A stretch of DNA of 64,000 nucleotides, from positions 194,639-258,638 of the forward strand of contig JAFVIB010000002.1 in the NCBI GenBank assembly GCA_017474235.1. Direction: 5' to 3'. The stretch is from Alistipes sp. (GTDB lineage: Bacteria; Bacteroidota; Bacteroidia; Bacteroidales; Rikenellaceae). The notes below the pieces were generated by a model that made no database searches, had not been told where the DNA came from, and saw only the letters and a program-made list of their open reading frames with translations. Positions within the stretch are counted from its first letter, which is position 1. The number at the start of each line of letters is the position of its first letter. This document shows, piece by piece, positions 27,742-35,097 of the stretch. The position numbers were made by a program, and so were the translations under genes.

Positions 27742-29121
27742 TTACCTCTTCAGGTACTTGTCTATAGCTGCGGCAGCCTTACGACCTGCACCCATCGCGA
27801 GAATAACGGTTGCTGCGCCTGTGACAGCATCGCCACCTGCAAAGACTCCCGGGCGAGAGGTTTGACCCTCATCATCTGCAACGATACAGCCACGGCGAGT
27901 GGTCTCAAGGTTTGTGGTTGTCGAGGCGATAAGCGGGTTTGGAGATGTTCCGAGTGCCATAATAACTACATCACAAGCGATTTCGAAGTCTGAGCCAGCC
28001 ACCTCGACAGGAGAACGACGACCGCTTGCATCAGGCTCGCCAAGCTCCATCTGCACGCAGTTGATACCTGTAACCCAACCCTTATCGTCACCCAAGATGC
28101 GTGTTGGATTTGTCAGCATACGGAACTCGATACCCTCCTCTTTTGCGTGGTGTACCTCCTCTACGCGCGCAGGAAGCTCTTTCTCCGAGCGGCGATAGAC
28201 GATAGTTGCATCAGCACCGAGTCGTTTTGCGGTACGCACAGCGTCCATAGCAACATTACCTCCGCCAACAACAACTACACGCTTACCGACATAGATAGGT
28301 GTATCGTAGTTATCATCATAGGCGCGCATAAGGTTTGCGCGAGTCAGAAACTCATTTGCCGAGAGAACTCCATTAAGGTTCTCGCCCTCAACACCCATAA
28401 ATCGTGGCAGACCCGCACCTGAGCCTACAAATACTGCATCAAAGCCCTCGTCATCAAGCAGACTATCGACCGTAACGGTACGACCAACAATAACATCGGT
28501 CTCGAACTTGACACCCAAACGGCGCACGCTATCTATCTCCTTAGCTACAACAGCCTTCTTCGGCAGGCGGAACTCAGGGATGCCATATACAAGCACACCG
28601 CCCACCTCGTGCAGAGCCTCAAAGACAGTAACATCATAGCCGAGCTTTGCCAAGTCGCTTGCACAAGCAAGACCCGCGGGACCACTACCCACAATAGCCA
28701 CACGGCGACCATTTGTCGCAGGAAGCTCCACGCTCTGTGGGTTCTCAAGACGCCAATCGCCGACAAAACGCTCAAGTTTACCGATAGCTACACTCTCGCC
28801 CTTGATGCCGAGGATGCAGCTGCCCTCGCACTGACTCTCCTGTGGGCATACGCGACCGCAGATGCTTGGCAGTGAAGAGTCGTGACCGATAATCTCTGCT
28901 GCGCCCTTTATATCGCCACCCTTCAGTGCCTCGATAAAGTGCGGAATTTGAATTCCTACCGGACAAGCAGCTACGCAACGAGGATTTTTACAATTCAAGC
29001 AACGAGAAGCCTCAAGCGACGCCTCTTCGAGATTATAACCATAGCATACCTCCTCAAAGTTAGTAGCTCGGACTGCCGGATCTTGTTCGCGCACCGGCAC
29101 GCGCGGTATCTTATTTGCCAT
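27742..29121 (-). CDS. nfnB: NADH-dependent ferredoxin:NADP+ oxidoreductase, large subunit NfnB (GltD-like)
   Basis: 459 aa. An N-terminal Cys-rich domain binds 4Fe-4S clusters (CLNCKNPRCVAACPVGI, CGRVCPQESQCEGSC). Then come an FAD dinucleotide fold (VAIVGSGPAGLACASDLA) and a second fold for NADPH (VVVVGGGNVAMDAVRTAKRLGA). This is the architecture of the glutamate synthase small chain and of NfnB. Because the NfnA-type flavoprotein lies 6 nt upstream and no GltB large chain is present, NfnB is favoured. The complex balances NADPH, NADH and ferredoxin by flavin bifurcation in anaerobes. Confidence 0.88.
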   Translation of the reverse strand: MANKIPRVPVREQDPAVRATNFEEVCYGYNLEEASLEASRCLNCKNPRCVAACPVGIQIPHFIEALKGGDIKGAAEIIGHDSSLPSICGRVCPQESQCEGSCILGIKGESVAIGKLERFVGDWRLENPQSVELPATNGRRVAIVGSGPAGLACASDLAKLGYDVTVFEALHEVGGVLVYGIPEFRLPKKAVVAKEIDSVRRLGVKFETDVIVGRTVTVDSLLDDEGFDAVFVGSGAGLPRFMGVEGENLNGVLSANEFLTRANLMRAYDDNYDTPIYVGKRVVVVGGGNVAMDAVRTAKRLGADATIVYRRSEKELPARVEEVHHAKEEGIEFRMLTNPTRILGDDKGWVTGINCVQMELGEPDASGRRSPVEVAGSDFEIACDVVIMALGTSPNPLIASTTTNLETTRRGCIVADDEGQTSRPGVFAGGDAVTGAATVILAMGAGRKAAAAIDKYLKR

Positions 29122-29127
29122 AACAAA

Positions 29128-30012
29128 CTATTTATCCAAACCAATATTACACTTATGTCCCTCAGCTCGCTCCTTCTCTATTGCAAGTGCGCGCTGCTCC
29201 TGTGTGCGATACATACCCTGACGACGCATAGCCTCGTCAAAATCGACCTCGTAGGCATTAAACTCAGGTCCATCTACGCAGGTAAACTTCGTCTTGCCTC
29301 CAATTGTTACTCGGCAAGCTCCACACATACCCGTACCATCGACCATAAGAGCGTTGAGCGATACTATACAAGGGAGGTCAAACTTCTTGGCAGTCATCGT
29401 AACAAACTTCATCATAATCATCGGACCAATAGCCACGCAGCAATCATACTGCTTGCCATCCTCAGTGATAAGTTTCTCGAGCAGAGCCGTTACAAGACCG
29501 TGGAAACCCTCACTGCCATCGTCGGTTGCAATGTAGAGATTTGATGCCACTGCACGCATCTTCTCGGTATAGATAAGCATATCCTTTGTCTTGGCACCGA
29601 TAATGACATCAGCCTCAACACCGTGCTCCTTAAGCCACTTTACCTGCGGATAGACAGGTGCTGTACCAACACCACCGGCAACAAAAATAAAACGCTTGGA
29701 TTTTAGCTCCTCCAATGACTCATGTACAAAATCAGACGGGCGACCCAAAGGACCCGCTACATCGGCAAAAGAGTCTGCTGCACCCTTTGCAACAATCTTT
29801 CGTGTCGATACGCCTAAAGCCTGTGTAACCATCGTTACACTACCCTCCGCAGCATCGTAATCTGCAATGGTTAGAGGCACACGCTCGCCCTTCTCGTCTG
29901 CACGAACAATGATAAATTGTCCGGGCTTTGCTGACTTGGCAATACGAGGGGCAAGGACCTTAGTCTGCCATATACCCTCTGCCAACAGCTCTCTACTCAA
30001 TATTTCAACCAT
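29128..30012 (-). CDS. nfnA: NADH-dependent ferredoxin:NADP+ oxidoreductase, small subunit NfnA
   Basis: 294 aa ferredoxin-NADP reductase-type flavoprotein. It has an FAD domain (RVPLTIADYD), an NAD domain (FIFVAGGVGTAPVYPQVKWL) and a C-terminal 2Fe-2S Cys cluster (DGTGMCGACRVTIGGKTKF, then TCVDGPEF). This matches NfnA/SudA and the PyrK-like family. It is paired with nfnB 6 nt downstream. In annotation pipelines it is often called sulfide/dihydroorotate dehydrogenase-like subunit; the gene pair argues for Nfn. Confidence 0.88.
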   Translation of the reverse strand: MVEILSRELLAEGIWQTKVLAPRIAKSAKPGQFIIVRADEKGERVPLTIADYDAAEGSVTMVTQALGVSTRKIVAKGAADSFADVAGPLGRPSDFVHESLEELKSKRFIFVAGGVGTAPVYPQVKWLKEHGVEADVIIGAKTKDMLIYTEKMRAVASNLYIATDDGSEGFHGLVTALLEKLITEDGKQYDCCVAIGPMIMMKFVTMTAKKFDLPCIVSLNALMVDGTGMCGACRVTIGGKTKFTCVDGPEFNAYEVDFDEAMRRQGMYRTQEQRALAIEKERAEGHKCNIGLDK

Positions 30013-30024
30013 AAATTATATTGT

Positions 30025-31110
30025 TTAATTCTCTACTATTGCACTAACCTTAAAACTCTTTGCCGGCTGTCGCGGGTCGTTGCTTATGATAGTTATCCTA
30101 TCTACAACTGCTCCAAAATCACTCTGCGACGGGTCAAATGAGACCTCTAACGACGACTTTTGGTCACTTTGCAGGTGATTACTACCGACAAGACGCACAT
30201 CAAATAGCCCCTTGCCGTTCTCTATCTTTCTGATTATCAACGGCTCAAGACCTATATTTGTAATATCTATTGTCCGATATACTCTCTTTGAGGTGCGTTT
30301 TAAAGTGCCAAATTTAATAAAATTTTCACTCAGTTGTATCGTCTGCCACTCTTTATTATTCGATTTTTCGATACTATCTATTGCAATGGCGTTGAGGATA
30401 ATCTCATATCGTGACAAATTTCCATCTATATAGAGCTGCAAAACCTCCCGAATAGAGCCGTACAGGTCGCTGCTCTTGCCTATGTCGTAGCCAAAATTAA
30501 TCTCGCCACGCTCCTTTGGCAGCAGCCTCTGCGGATAGTGAATATTCAACTCTCCGCTGCCCTCTCGTCTTTTTATCTCAATCTTTACAGCCTTGTCGGA
30601 GGTGTTGATAATCCCGATACTGCTCATCACTGCCGCACCATGCTCAACATAGCCAAAGGCGTGCGAATTAGACTCTAAACGCACACCATTGTAGGCTATG
30701 AGCGGATATTGCTCGGCAATACTCTTTTTTCGAGGGGTAATATTGCCCATTATCGTCAGCGGAATGTTCCCCTGCGAGGTGTTTACAATTACTTTACGAA
30801 CAAATCGACCCGACGGCTGACCCATAGGCTCAAAGCGAACAGTAAGCTCACTGCTCTTTTGTGGCAGTATCGGCTGGCGCGAAAAATCTGCCTTTGTACA
30901 ACTACACCCAACAGCCACTCCAAGAATCACCACCGGCTCACTGCTGCCGTTGCTTGCCACGAAAGTATGACTTACAACCCCGCCATCCTCGGCAATAGTA
31001 CCAAAGTCGTGGCGCGGCTGAACAAAGCATAGGGCACTGTTCTGAGCCGACAACGACCCAAAAAATAGGCTGAAAAGCCCCAATAATAATATAGGTAATG
31101 ACCTTTTCAC
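30025..31110 (-). CDS. Secreted DUF1573 protein
   Basis: 361 aa from a GTG start at 31110, required to include the signal peptide (MKRSLPILLLGLFSLFFGSLSA). The first domain is DUF1573, an Ig-like fold with HDFGTIAEDGGVVSHTF and the VGCSCTKADFS Cys motif. At least one similar beta-domain follows (VYRTIDITNIGLEPLIIRKI). It is probably periplasmic. Its function is unknown. The minus-strand TAACTTTG box ends 4 nt before the GTG, so the transcript may be leaderless. nfnA follows 12 nt downstream. Confidence 0.83.
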   Translation of the reverse strand: MKRSLPILLLGLFSLFFGSLSAQNSALCFVQPRHDFGTIAEDGGVVSHTFVASNGSSEPVVILGVAVGCSCTKADFSRQPILPQKSSELTVRFEPMGQPSGRFVRKVIVNTSQGNIPLTIMGNITPRKKSIAEQYPLIAYNGVRLESNSHAFGYVEHGAAVMSSIGIINTSDKAVKIEIKRREGSGELNIHYPQRLLPKERGEINFGYDIGKSSDLYGSIREVLQLYIDGNLSRYEIILNAIAIDSIEKSNNKEWQTIQLSENFIKFGTLKRTSKRVYRTIDITNIGLEPLIIRKIENGKGLFDVRLVGSNHLQSDQKSSLEVSFDPSQSDFGAVVDRITIISNDPRQPAKSFKVSAIVEN

Positions 31111-31114
31111 GACA

Positions 31115-31147
31115 CAAAGTTACATTTTTTTTAATTTTTTTCACAAA
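31115..31147 (-). promoter_or_regulatory. Promoter of the DUF1573-nfnA-nfnB unit
   Basis: On the minus strand TTTG (31147-31144), a 21-nt spacer and TAACTTTG (31122-31115). The box ends 4 nt before the GTG start. Confidence 0.6.
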
Positions 31148-31150
31148 ATA

Positions 31151-31182
31151 TTTGGCAGGATAAAATATTTGCTCTATATTTG
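31151..31182 (+). promoter_or_regulatory. Promoter of the tRNA-Asn/tRNA-Val unit
   Basis: TTTG (31151-31154), a 20-nt spacer and TATATTTG (31175-31182), divergent from the DUF1573 promoter and about 45 nt upstream of tRNA-Asn. Confidence 0.75.
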
Positions 31183-31226
31183 CACCACGAAAAACGCAGA
31201 AAGCTTCTGCGAAGGTTCTTAAAAAC

Positions 31227-31300
31227 GCCTGAATAGCTCAGTCGGTTAGAGCACATGACTGTTAATCATGGGGTCCTAGGTTCAAGTCCTTGTTCAGGCG
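31227..31300 (+). tRNA. tRNA-Asn (GTT)
   Basis: A 74-nt cloverleaf: acceptor GCCTGAA/TTCAGGC, D stem GCTC/GAGC, anticodon stem CATGA/TCATG with loop CTGTTAA (anticodon GTT), variable GGGTC, and T arm with loop TTCAAGT. One T-stem pair is mismatched. CCA is not encoded. Confidence 0.96.
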
Positions 31301-31392
31301 CAATTGCGCGAGGGTTGCAAGAGCGATGCCGAAGCGGTGTGGATAGCACTTCGGTTGAACGCAGAAAGTCTTGTTGTCCCAAGCCATTTTTC

Positions 31393-31467
31393 GGGAGTTT
31401 AGCTCAGCTGGTTCAGAGCATCTGCCTTACAAGCAGAGGGTCGGCGGTTCGAATCCGTCAACTCCCA
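31393..31467 (+). tRNA. tRNA-Val (TAC)
   Basis: A 75-nt cloverleaf: acceptor GGGAGTT/AACTCCC, D stem GCTC/GAGC, anticodon stem TCTGC/GCAGA with loop CTTACAA (anticodon TAC), T arm GGCGG-TTCGAAT-CCGTC, discriminator A. CCA is not encoded. Its 3' end is partly duplicated at 31709-31728. Confidence 0.96.
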
Positions 31468-31478
31468 CTTATCAGAAG

Positions 31479-31510
31479 ACACGCTACTCAATCGAGTAGC
31501 GTGTTTTTTT
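31479..31510 (+). terminator. Rho-independent terminator of the tRNA unit
   Basis: ACACGCTACTC (31479-31489) pairs perfectly with GAGTAGCGTGT (31494-31504) across a 4-nt loop, followed by seven T. Confidence 0.94.
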
Positions 31511-31708
31511 GTTTGTTTTGCTCTTTGTGTGCAAGCCCACAGAGCAAACAAACAAAAAAACGCAAGCCTTGGCTTGCCTTCTGATTTGTGGTACTTGACG
31601 GAGTTAGAGTTAATGGGCGGTTACCTCCTCGGCTAATCGCGCACCCGCTGTGCGGACTGCGCTGCCTCGTCGGTGATGACGCACAGTATCAAAAGATACT
31701 ATGCGACA

Positions 31709-31728
31709 TTCAAAGCCGTCAACTCCCA
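31709..31728 (+). other. Remnant of the tRNA-Val 3' end (possible attachment-site scar)
   Basis: The 20-mer matches the T loop, T stem 3' strand, acceptor 3' strand and discriminator of tRNA-Val (31448-31467) at 18 of 20 positions, with the last 13 identical (CCGTCAACTCCCA). The rest of the tRNA is absent. The 240 bp between the copies hold no evident gene but include a hairpin at 31680-31705. Integration at tRNA 3' ends leaves such direct repeats. Confidence 0.6.
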
Positions 31729-31733
31729 CGAGA

Positions 31734-31868
31734 GAAATAAAATCAATGACAAAGCCACTCAATAGAGTGGCTTTTGTTGTATCTGTGGGTATGGGAGTTT
31801 ACTTACAAATACCCATAGATACGGCAAAAGTAGCGTACGAAGTACGGCTTTGTCATTGACTTTATTTC
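31734..31868. repeat. 135-bp fold-back with nested inverted repeats
   Basis: The outer arms (31734-31756 and 31846-31868) pair over 23 bp with one mismatch. The inner arms TATCTGTGGGTAT (31780-31792) and ATACCCATAGATA (31809-31821) pair over 13 bp with one mismatch. A small terminator-like hairpin (GCCACTC-AATA-GAGTGGC, then TTTTGTTG) lies at about 31754-31778. No open frame is convincing. Confidence 0.75.
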
Positions 31869-31887
31869 CGAGGGGACAGACGGATCG

Positions 31888-31918
31888 CAGCGCAATAATC
31901 GCCGCAGGCGATGCGCTG
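31888..31918. repeat. Hairpin repeat, copy 1 of 2
   Basis: CAGCGC and GCGCTG, then ATCGCC-GCA-GGCGAT, form a 12-bp two-step stem with an AATA bulge. It is identical to the copy at 32002-32032, with shared flanks (CAATCCT after). Confidence 0.8.
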
Positions 31919-31929
31919 CAATCCTCTTT

Positions 31930-31985
31930 TTTTGTTGTGAAAATAGCACAACTACTGCCGCTAACCTTTTTCTCGTCAATGGACA
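31930..31985 (+). repeat. Partial copy of the dispersed hairpin repeat
   Basis: It begins TTGTTGTGAAAATAGCAC, identical to the left arm at 15385, and continues through CTGCCGCTAACCTTTTTC and TCGTCAATGGACAG, as in the tandem copies at 36.5 kb. It then breaks off at the second hairpin repeat instead of completing the core hairpin. Confidence 0.7.
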
Positions 31986-32001
31986 GGCGGTGCAGAAAGT
32001 A

Positions 32002-32032
32002 CAGCGCAATAATCGCCGCAGGCGATGCGCTG
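32002..32032. repeat. Hairpin repeat, copy 2 of 2
   Basis: Identical in 31 nt to 31888-31918. The two copies bracket the partial dispersed repeat at 31930-31985. Confidence 0.8.
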
Positions 32033-32099
32033 CAATCCTATTTGTGAGTAAAATGCTGAACGCAAACATTTTCCGCTGATGCGGTATGAATAAAATAAA

Positions 32100-32140
32100 T
32101 TGGTGCGTGACGGGACTACATCATTCCCTACACGCACCAA
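32100..32140 (-). terminator. Terminator of the lipocalin-like lipoprotein gene
   Basis: TTGGTGCGTG (32100-32109) and CACGCACCAA (32131-32140) form a perfect 10-bp stem. On the minus strand it is followed by TTTATTTTATT. Confidence 0.85.
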
Positions 32141-32164
32141 CTTTATGTGTTGATAGGTTTTCTA

Positions 32165-33070
32165 TTACTTCTTGCTAAGTGAGAGAATCACGGTGAAGGA
32201 TTCGAAGGTATCCATAAACTCCTTCCCCAATGCTGCAATCTGCGCTGCATCGAGTTTCAATCCCTCGTTCTCCTTCTCTATAAGGTCCACCATACCACCG
32301 AGCCAAGCGGTCTGCTTAGGAATGATGATGAAGAGGCGGTCGCCATCCTCATCGGGGAATGAGGTAGCATTTACCTTATAAGTATCGCTGCCTTCGTAGA
32401 GGTTGAAGACAAGGTTGTTGCCATTCAGGGTGTAGTTTTTTACCTTTGCCTCACCATCGAGTGTGTGGTTAAGTTTTCCATCAGCTGCGAATGTAGCATC
32501 GGCAAAGAACTTCTTCATCACATCGATAATGCGGTCACCGTGCATTGCATCTACCGGGATATAGTTCTGACCCTGGAAAAGAACACCTTCAGGCAACTGA
32601 AGTGCGGTCTTGCCTTCGGCTGGTTCTACTTTTACTGCTGAGTTCAAGTATGTATAATTACCCTTTATGTCGAAAGATTCTTTTGCACTATATAAAATGA
32701 TTTCACCAAACTCAGGATGTTCAGGATTGCCACCTGCTTTATAGATTAGCTTTTCTCGAGTTATCTCTACAATGTTGCTATACTCTTTGGAATTCGACAT
32801 TGTATTAATCAATCTATTCCCGTCAAAGCGATAACTTCCAGCGCTTTCCGTCCAACCGATTTTGTTATTATAACCAACCTCTTTATATGTGCCATCTGCT
32901 TGGAAATCGATAAAACCACTCGCCTCCGGCGTAAAGTTAAACCATTTACCCACAATCAACTGCGGATAGTCCTTATATGGGTCCACATCATCGTCATTTT
33001 CACAACTGCTCATCGCAAAGCCGAGCACCACAGCCACAAGGGCAATTCCAAACATTCTGAATGTCTTCAT
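32165..33070 (-). CDS. Lipocalin-like surface lipoprotein
   Basis: 301 aa. The lipoprotein signal ends in FAMSSC, and the following ENDDDVDP is an acidic stretch like the lipoprotein export signal that sends Bacteroidota lipoproteins to the cell surface. IVGKWFNFTPEASGFIDFQADGTYKE and similar strands suggest a lipocalin-like barrel (IVGKW start) in each half. No enzyme motif is visible. It is transcribed alone, with a hairpin and T run in its leader region and a terminator after it. A hydrophobic-ligand-binding role is inferred only from the fold pattern. Confidence 0.75.
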   Translation of the reverse strand: MKTFRMFGIALVAVVLGFAMSSCENDDDVDPYKDYPQLIVGKWFNFTPEASGFIDFQADGTYKEVGYNNKIGWTESAGSYRFDGNRLINTMSNSKEYSNIVEITREKLIYKAGGNPEHPEFGEIILYSAKESFDIKGNYTYLNSAVKVEPAEGKTALQLPEGVLFQGQNYIPVDAMHGDRIIDVMKKFFADATFAADGKLNHTLDGEAKVKNYTLNGNNLVFNLYEGSDTYKVNATSFPDEDGDRLFIIIPKQTAWLGGMVDLIEKENEGLKLDAAQIAALGKEFMDTFESFTVILSLSKK

Positions 33071-33118
33071 AACTCTAATTTTAAATTGTTATACTGTTGA
33101 TTTATATGCACAAAAAAT

Positions 33119-33149
33119 GGCGTTACTGCTCATAATAAGCCGTAACGCC
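33119..33149 (-). terminator. Terminator-like hairpin upstream of the lipoprotein gene
   Basis: GGCGTTAC and GTAACGCC form an 8-bp perfect stem. On the minus strand it is followed by ATTTTTTG and lies 49 nt before the lipoprotein ATG. It may be an attenuator in the leader or the end of an upstream transcript. No known riboswitch was recognised. Confidence 0.6.
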
Positions 33150-33497
33150 AATATAAAATGTAGGTATAAAACCGCTAACTACCTGATTATCAGACAGATT
33201 ACAAATGGGGGGGGGTATTTATGGCAGACACACAAACGACTGCATCCGAAGTGCAGTTCTTATTGCCGAAGTATGTCGCCAAAAAGTTATTCATAACCCA
33301 AGTCACTCAATTTCAATGTGTAAAGGTAATACTTTTTTTTGATACGATGTATCATAAAAAGTGATTTTTTACCTTAATTATACTTAATTTATACTACATA
33401 GAAGGTTACACGGGAGAGGTAAAAATAGATTTAAGTGGTTTTATACAAAAAAAGTCACTTTACAACACAAATGTCTAAAGTGTTGAATATAAACAAA
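33150..33497. other. AT-rich intergenic region without a recognised gene
   Basis: About 350 bp between the hairpins at 33119 and 33498. It contains the nine-G tract at 33207-33215 and many stops in all frames. I see no coding frame, tRNA or known RNA. Confidence 0.6.
33207..33215. repeat. Nine-base G tract
   Basis: An uninterrupted run of nine G in an otherwise AT-rich gap, about 135 bp upstream of the lipoprotein start. Runs of this length are prone to slippage. Confidence 0.85.
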
Positions 33498-33527
33498 TTC
33501 GTCGGTGAAATGTCATTCACCGACGAA
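33498..33527 (-). terminator. Terminator of the secreted-protein unit at 33574-34995
   Basis: TTCGTCGGTGAA (33498-33509) and TTCACCGACGAA (33516-33527) form a perfect 12-bp stem with a 6-nt loop. On the minus strand it is followed by TTTGTTTATA. Confidence 0.87.
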
Positions 33528-33573
33528 AAAGGATAGTCATATATGTTTGCCTTCTAATTTGTATATAGCCACT

Positions 33574-34719
33574 TTATTTAACCTCCACGAATGGATAGCT
33601 CTCGCGTGCTACAAAGCGATAGAGGTGAGCTACGCAGCCCTGATATGGTTTCTGTTTCTTGCTATGGGAGATATAGAAGTAGTTATTGCCGAGTGAGTGG
33701 ATGCCTGTTGAGGCATTGTCGAAGTGCCAGCCGTGGATAGGGTGGTGGTTAGGATCTACCATACCCCTGCCGGAGATTGTCAGAACATTACCCTTCTTAT
33801 AGTAATCCACGCCTTCAAGGGTCTGCTTTTTAGGGGCGATGTTGCCATCGACAGCCATAAGGGTAAAGTTTGCAAAATCATCTTTTGGACCTGTATATGT
33901 TGCAAGCATCCAGAAGTTACGATGCTTGTCGTACTCCATATTCTGCACACCCCAATTTCTGTTGCCTGTATAGACAAAATAGCGACCCGCAGGCTTCTTA
34001 GGACCCGATTGGTGCATATTATCCTCAGAGAGTGGCTGCTCATATTTAGCCCAATCCTTAGTGTCGTATTGGAGCAACACCTGATAGTTGTTATCTGTGC
34101 GCTCTTTATCGCCATAGATGCCGTAAGAGATTGTAAGATAGTGCTTTGAGTCGCTCTTGCCGAACTTTGGACCAAAAGTAATGCCATCAAAACCGCTACA
34201 GCCGAAACGATGCTCAAGAGTTTTGCCGCCCTGCTCGACCTTTGCCATATAGTCCTCATAAACTGTTGGTAAATAGACGGTTGTCATTATGCCGTCTTTC
34301 TCTGCGCTCATATCTCGGCGGTTAATTTTATCCACATCGAATATGGCAACATAAAATGCGGTGTCAAACTGCTTGTTCGAGTTCTCCATTGCCAATATAC
34401 CCTTACCGATAGAGTCGTGCTTGTACTCCAATGAGCCATAGAGACGACCATCGGCATCGTTAAACTCAAGGCAGCCGAGGTGTCCGAGCAGACCGGTTAC
34501 AGTGCCGATAACATTACCGTTCATATCAGCCTTTACGAGCATTGTGGTAAATGAAAAGTAGATATGCTCTCGCTCTGTATCGACAGCGATACCCTGTATA
34601 TGACCGGCTCTCCACATTCCGGCGTCTATCTGCTTTGGTAGCTGCTCGTAAGGTGTGGCTGCACTGATTGTCGCAATGCCTAAGCATAGCGTGGTAAGGA
34701 TTGTGAGTAGGTGTTTCAT
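33574..34719 (-). CDS. Secreted protein of unknown function, possible beta-propeller
   Basis: 381 aa with a cleavable Sec signal (MKHLLTILTTLCLGIATISA). I do not recognise a family. The recurring pattern of short beta stretches (IQGIAVDTEREHIYFSF, GCLEFNDADGRLYGSLEY, KHYLTISYGIYGD, KHRNFWMLATYTG) reads like the blades of a beta-propeller. HPIHGWHFDNASTGIHSLG near the C terminus is His-rich. It follows the 85-aa Cys-rich membrane protein by 18 nt, so the two are probably co-transcribed. Predicted location: periplasm or exterior. Confidence 0.65.
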   Translation of the reverse strand: MKHLLTILTTLCLGIATISAATPYEQLPKQIDAGMWRAGHIQGIAVDTEREHIYFSFTTMLVKADMNGNVIGTVTGLLGHLGCLEFNDADGRLYGSLEYKHDSIGKGILAMENSNKQFDTAFYVAIFDVDKINRRDMSAEKDGIMTTVYLPTVYEDYMAKVEQGGKTLEHRFGCSGFDGITFGPKFGKSDSKHYLTISYGIYGDKERTDNNYQVLLQYDTKDWAKYEQPLSEDNMHQSGPKKPAGRYFVYTGNRNWGVQNMEYDKHRNFWMLATYTGPKDDFANFTLMAVDGNIAPKKQTLEGVDYYKKGNVLTISGRGMVDPNHHPIHGWHFDNASTGIHSLGNNYFYISHSKKQKPYQGCVAHLYRFVARESYPFVEVK

Positions 34720-34737
34720 AATTATTTAGGTTACTGT

Positions 34738-34995
34738 TTATTTCGCTGTTGAATGATCTATATCGCAGCCGGCGCAGTTGCCTGTACATACAGAGTCGTT
34801 ATCGCAACTCTCGGCTGCAATATCCTCGCGCGTCTCCTGCACGGCACACTTAATGCCGAGACGCTTCATATTCGGGTTTGTTGATATCTCCGACTCGATG
34901 TGATGACCCTTGACCATCAGTGTTATGGAGAGTGCAATGCCGAAAAATGCGACAGCTCCGATAGAGAAAAGTATTACTACTAAAATATTGGACAT
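34738..34995 (-). CDS. Small single-pass membrane protein with Cys-rich tail
   Basis: 85 aa from the ATG at 34995; a TTG two codons earlier is less likely. It has one N-terminal membrane segment (ILVVILFSIGAVAFFGIALSITLMV), then a polar stretch, then CDNDSVCTGNCAGCDIDH near the C terminus, with a lone Cys earlier. The layout resembles FeoB-associated Cys-rich membrane proteins and other small metal-binding proteins, but I cannot assign it. It is the first gene of the unit with the secreted protein. Confidence 0.62.
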   Translation of the reverse strand: MSNILVVILFSIGAVAFFGIALSITLMVKGHHIESEISTNPNMKRLGIKCAVQETREDIAAESCDNDSVCTGNCAGCDIDHSTAK

Positions 34996-35048
34996 AAGCA
35001 AGTTATAAGCGTTATTTAAATTTATTTTGTATCAAAGTGTCTTAACTC

Positions 35049-35079
35049 TTTGAAATCTCGCTACAAATTTATAAATTTG
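35049..35079 (+). promoter_or_regulatory. Promoter of trkA
   Basis: TTTG (35049-35052), a 19-nt spacer and TAAATTTG (35072-35079); the box ends 18 nt before the ATG at 35098. Confidence 0.75.
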
Positions 35080-35097
35080 TCTGAAATTTTGCAAACT

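Noticed and set aside
27742-29121. Glutamate synthase small subunit (GltD)
   Set aside because: No GltB large chain lies next to it, while an NfnA-type flavoprotein does, so NfnB is preferred; the folds are the same, so this is a matter of context.
31255-31584. 109-aa plus-strand open frame
   Set aside because: It runs through both tRNA genes and the terminator hairpin, so it cannot be a protein gene.
31803-32069. 88-aa minus-strand open frame with internal duplication (RIAAHRLRRLLRC)
   Set aside because: The duplication is the twin 31-bp hairpin read as protein; no other coding signal.
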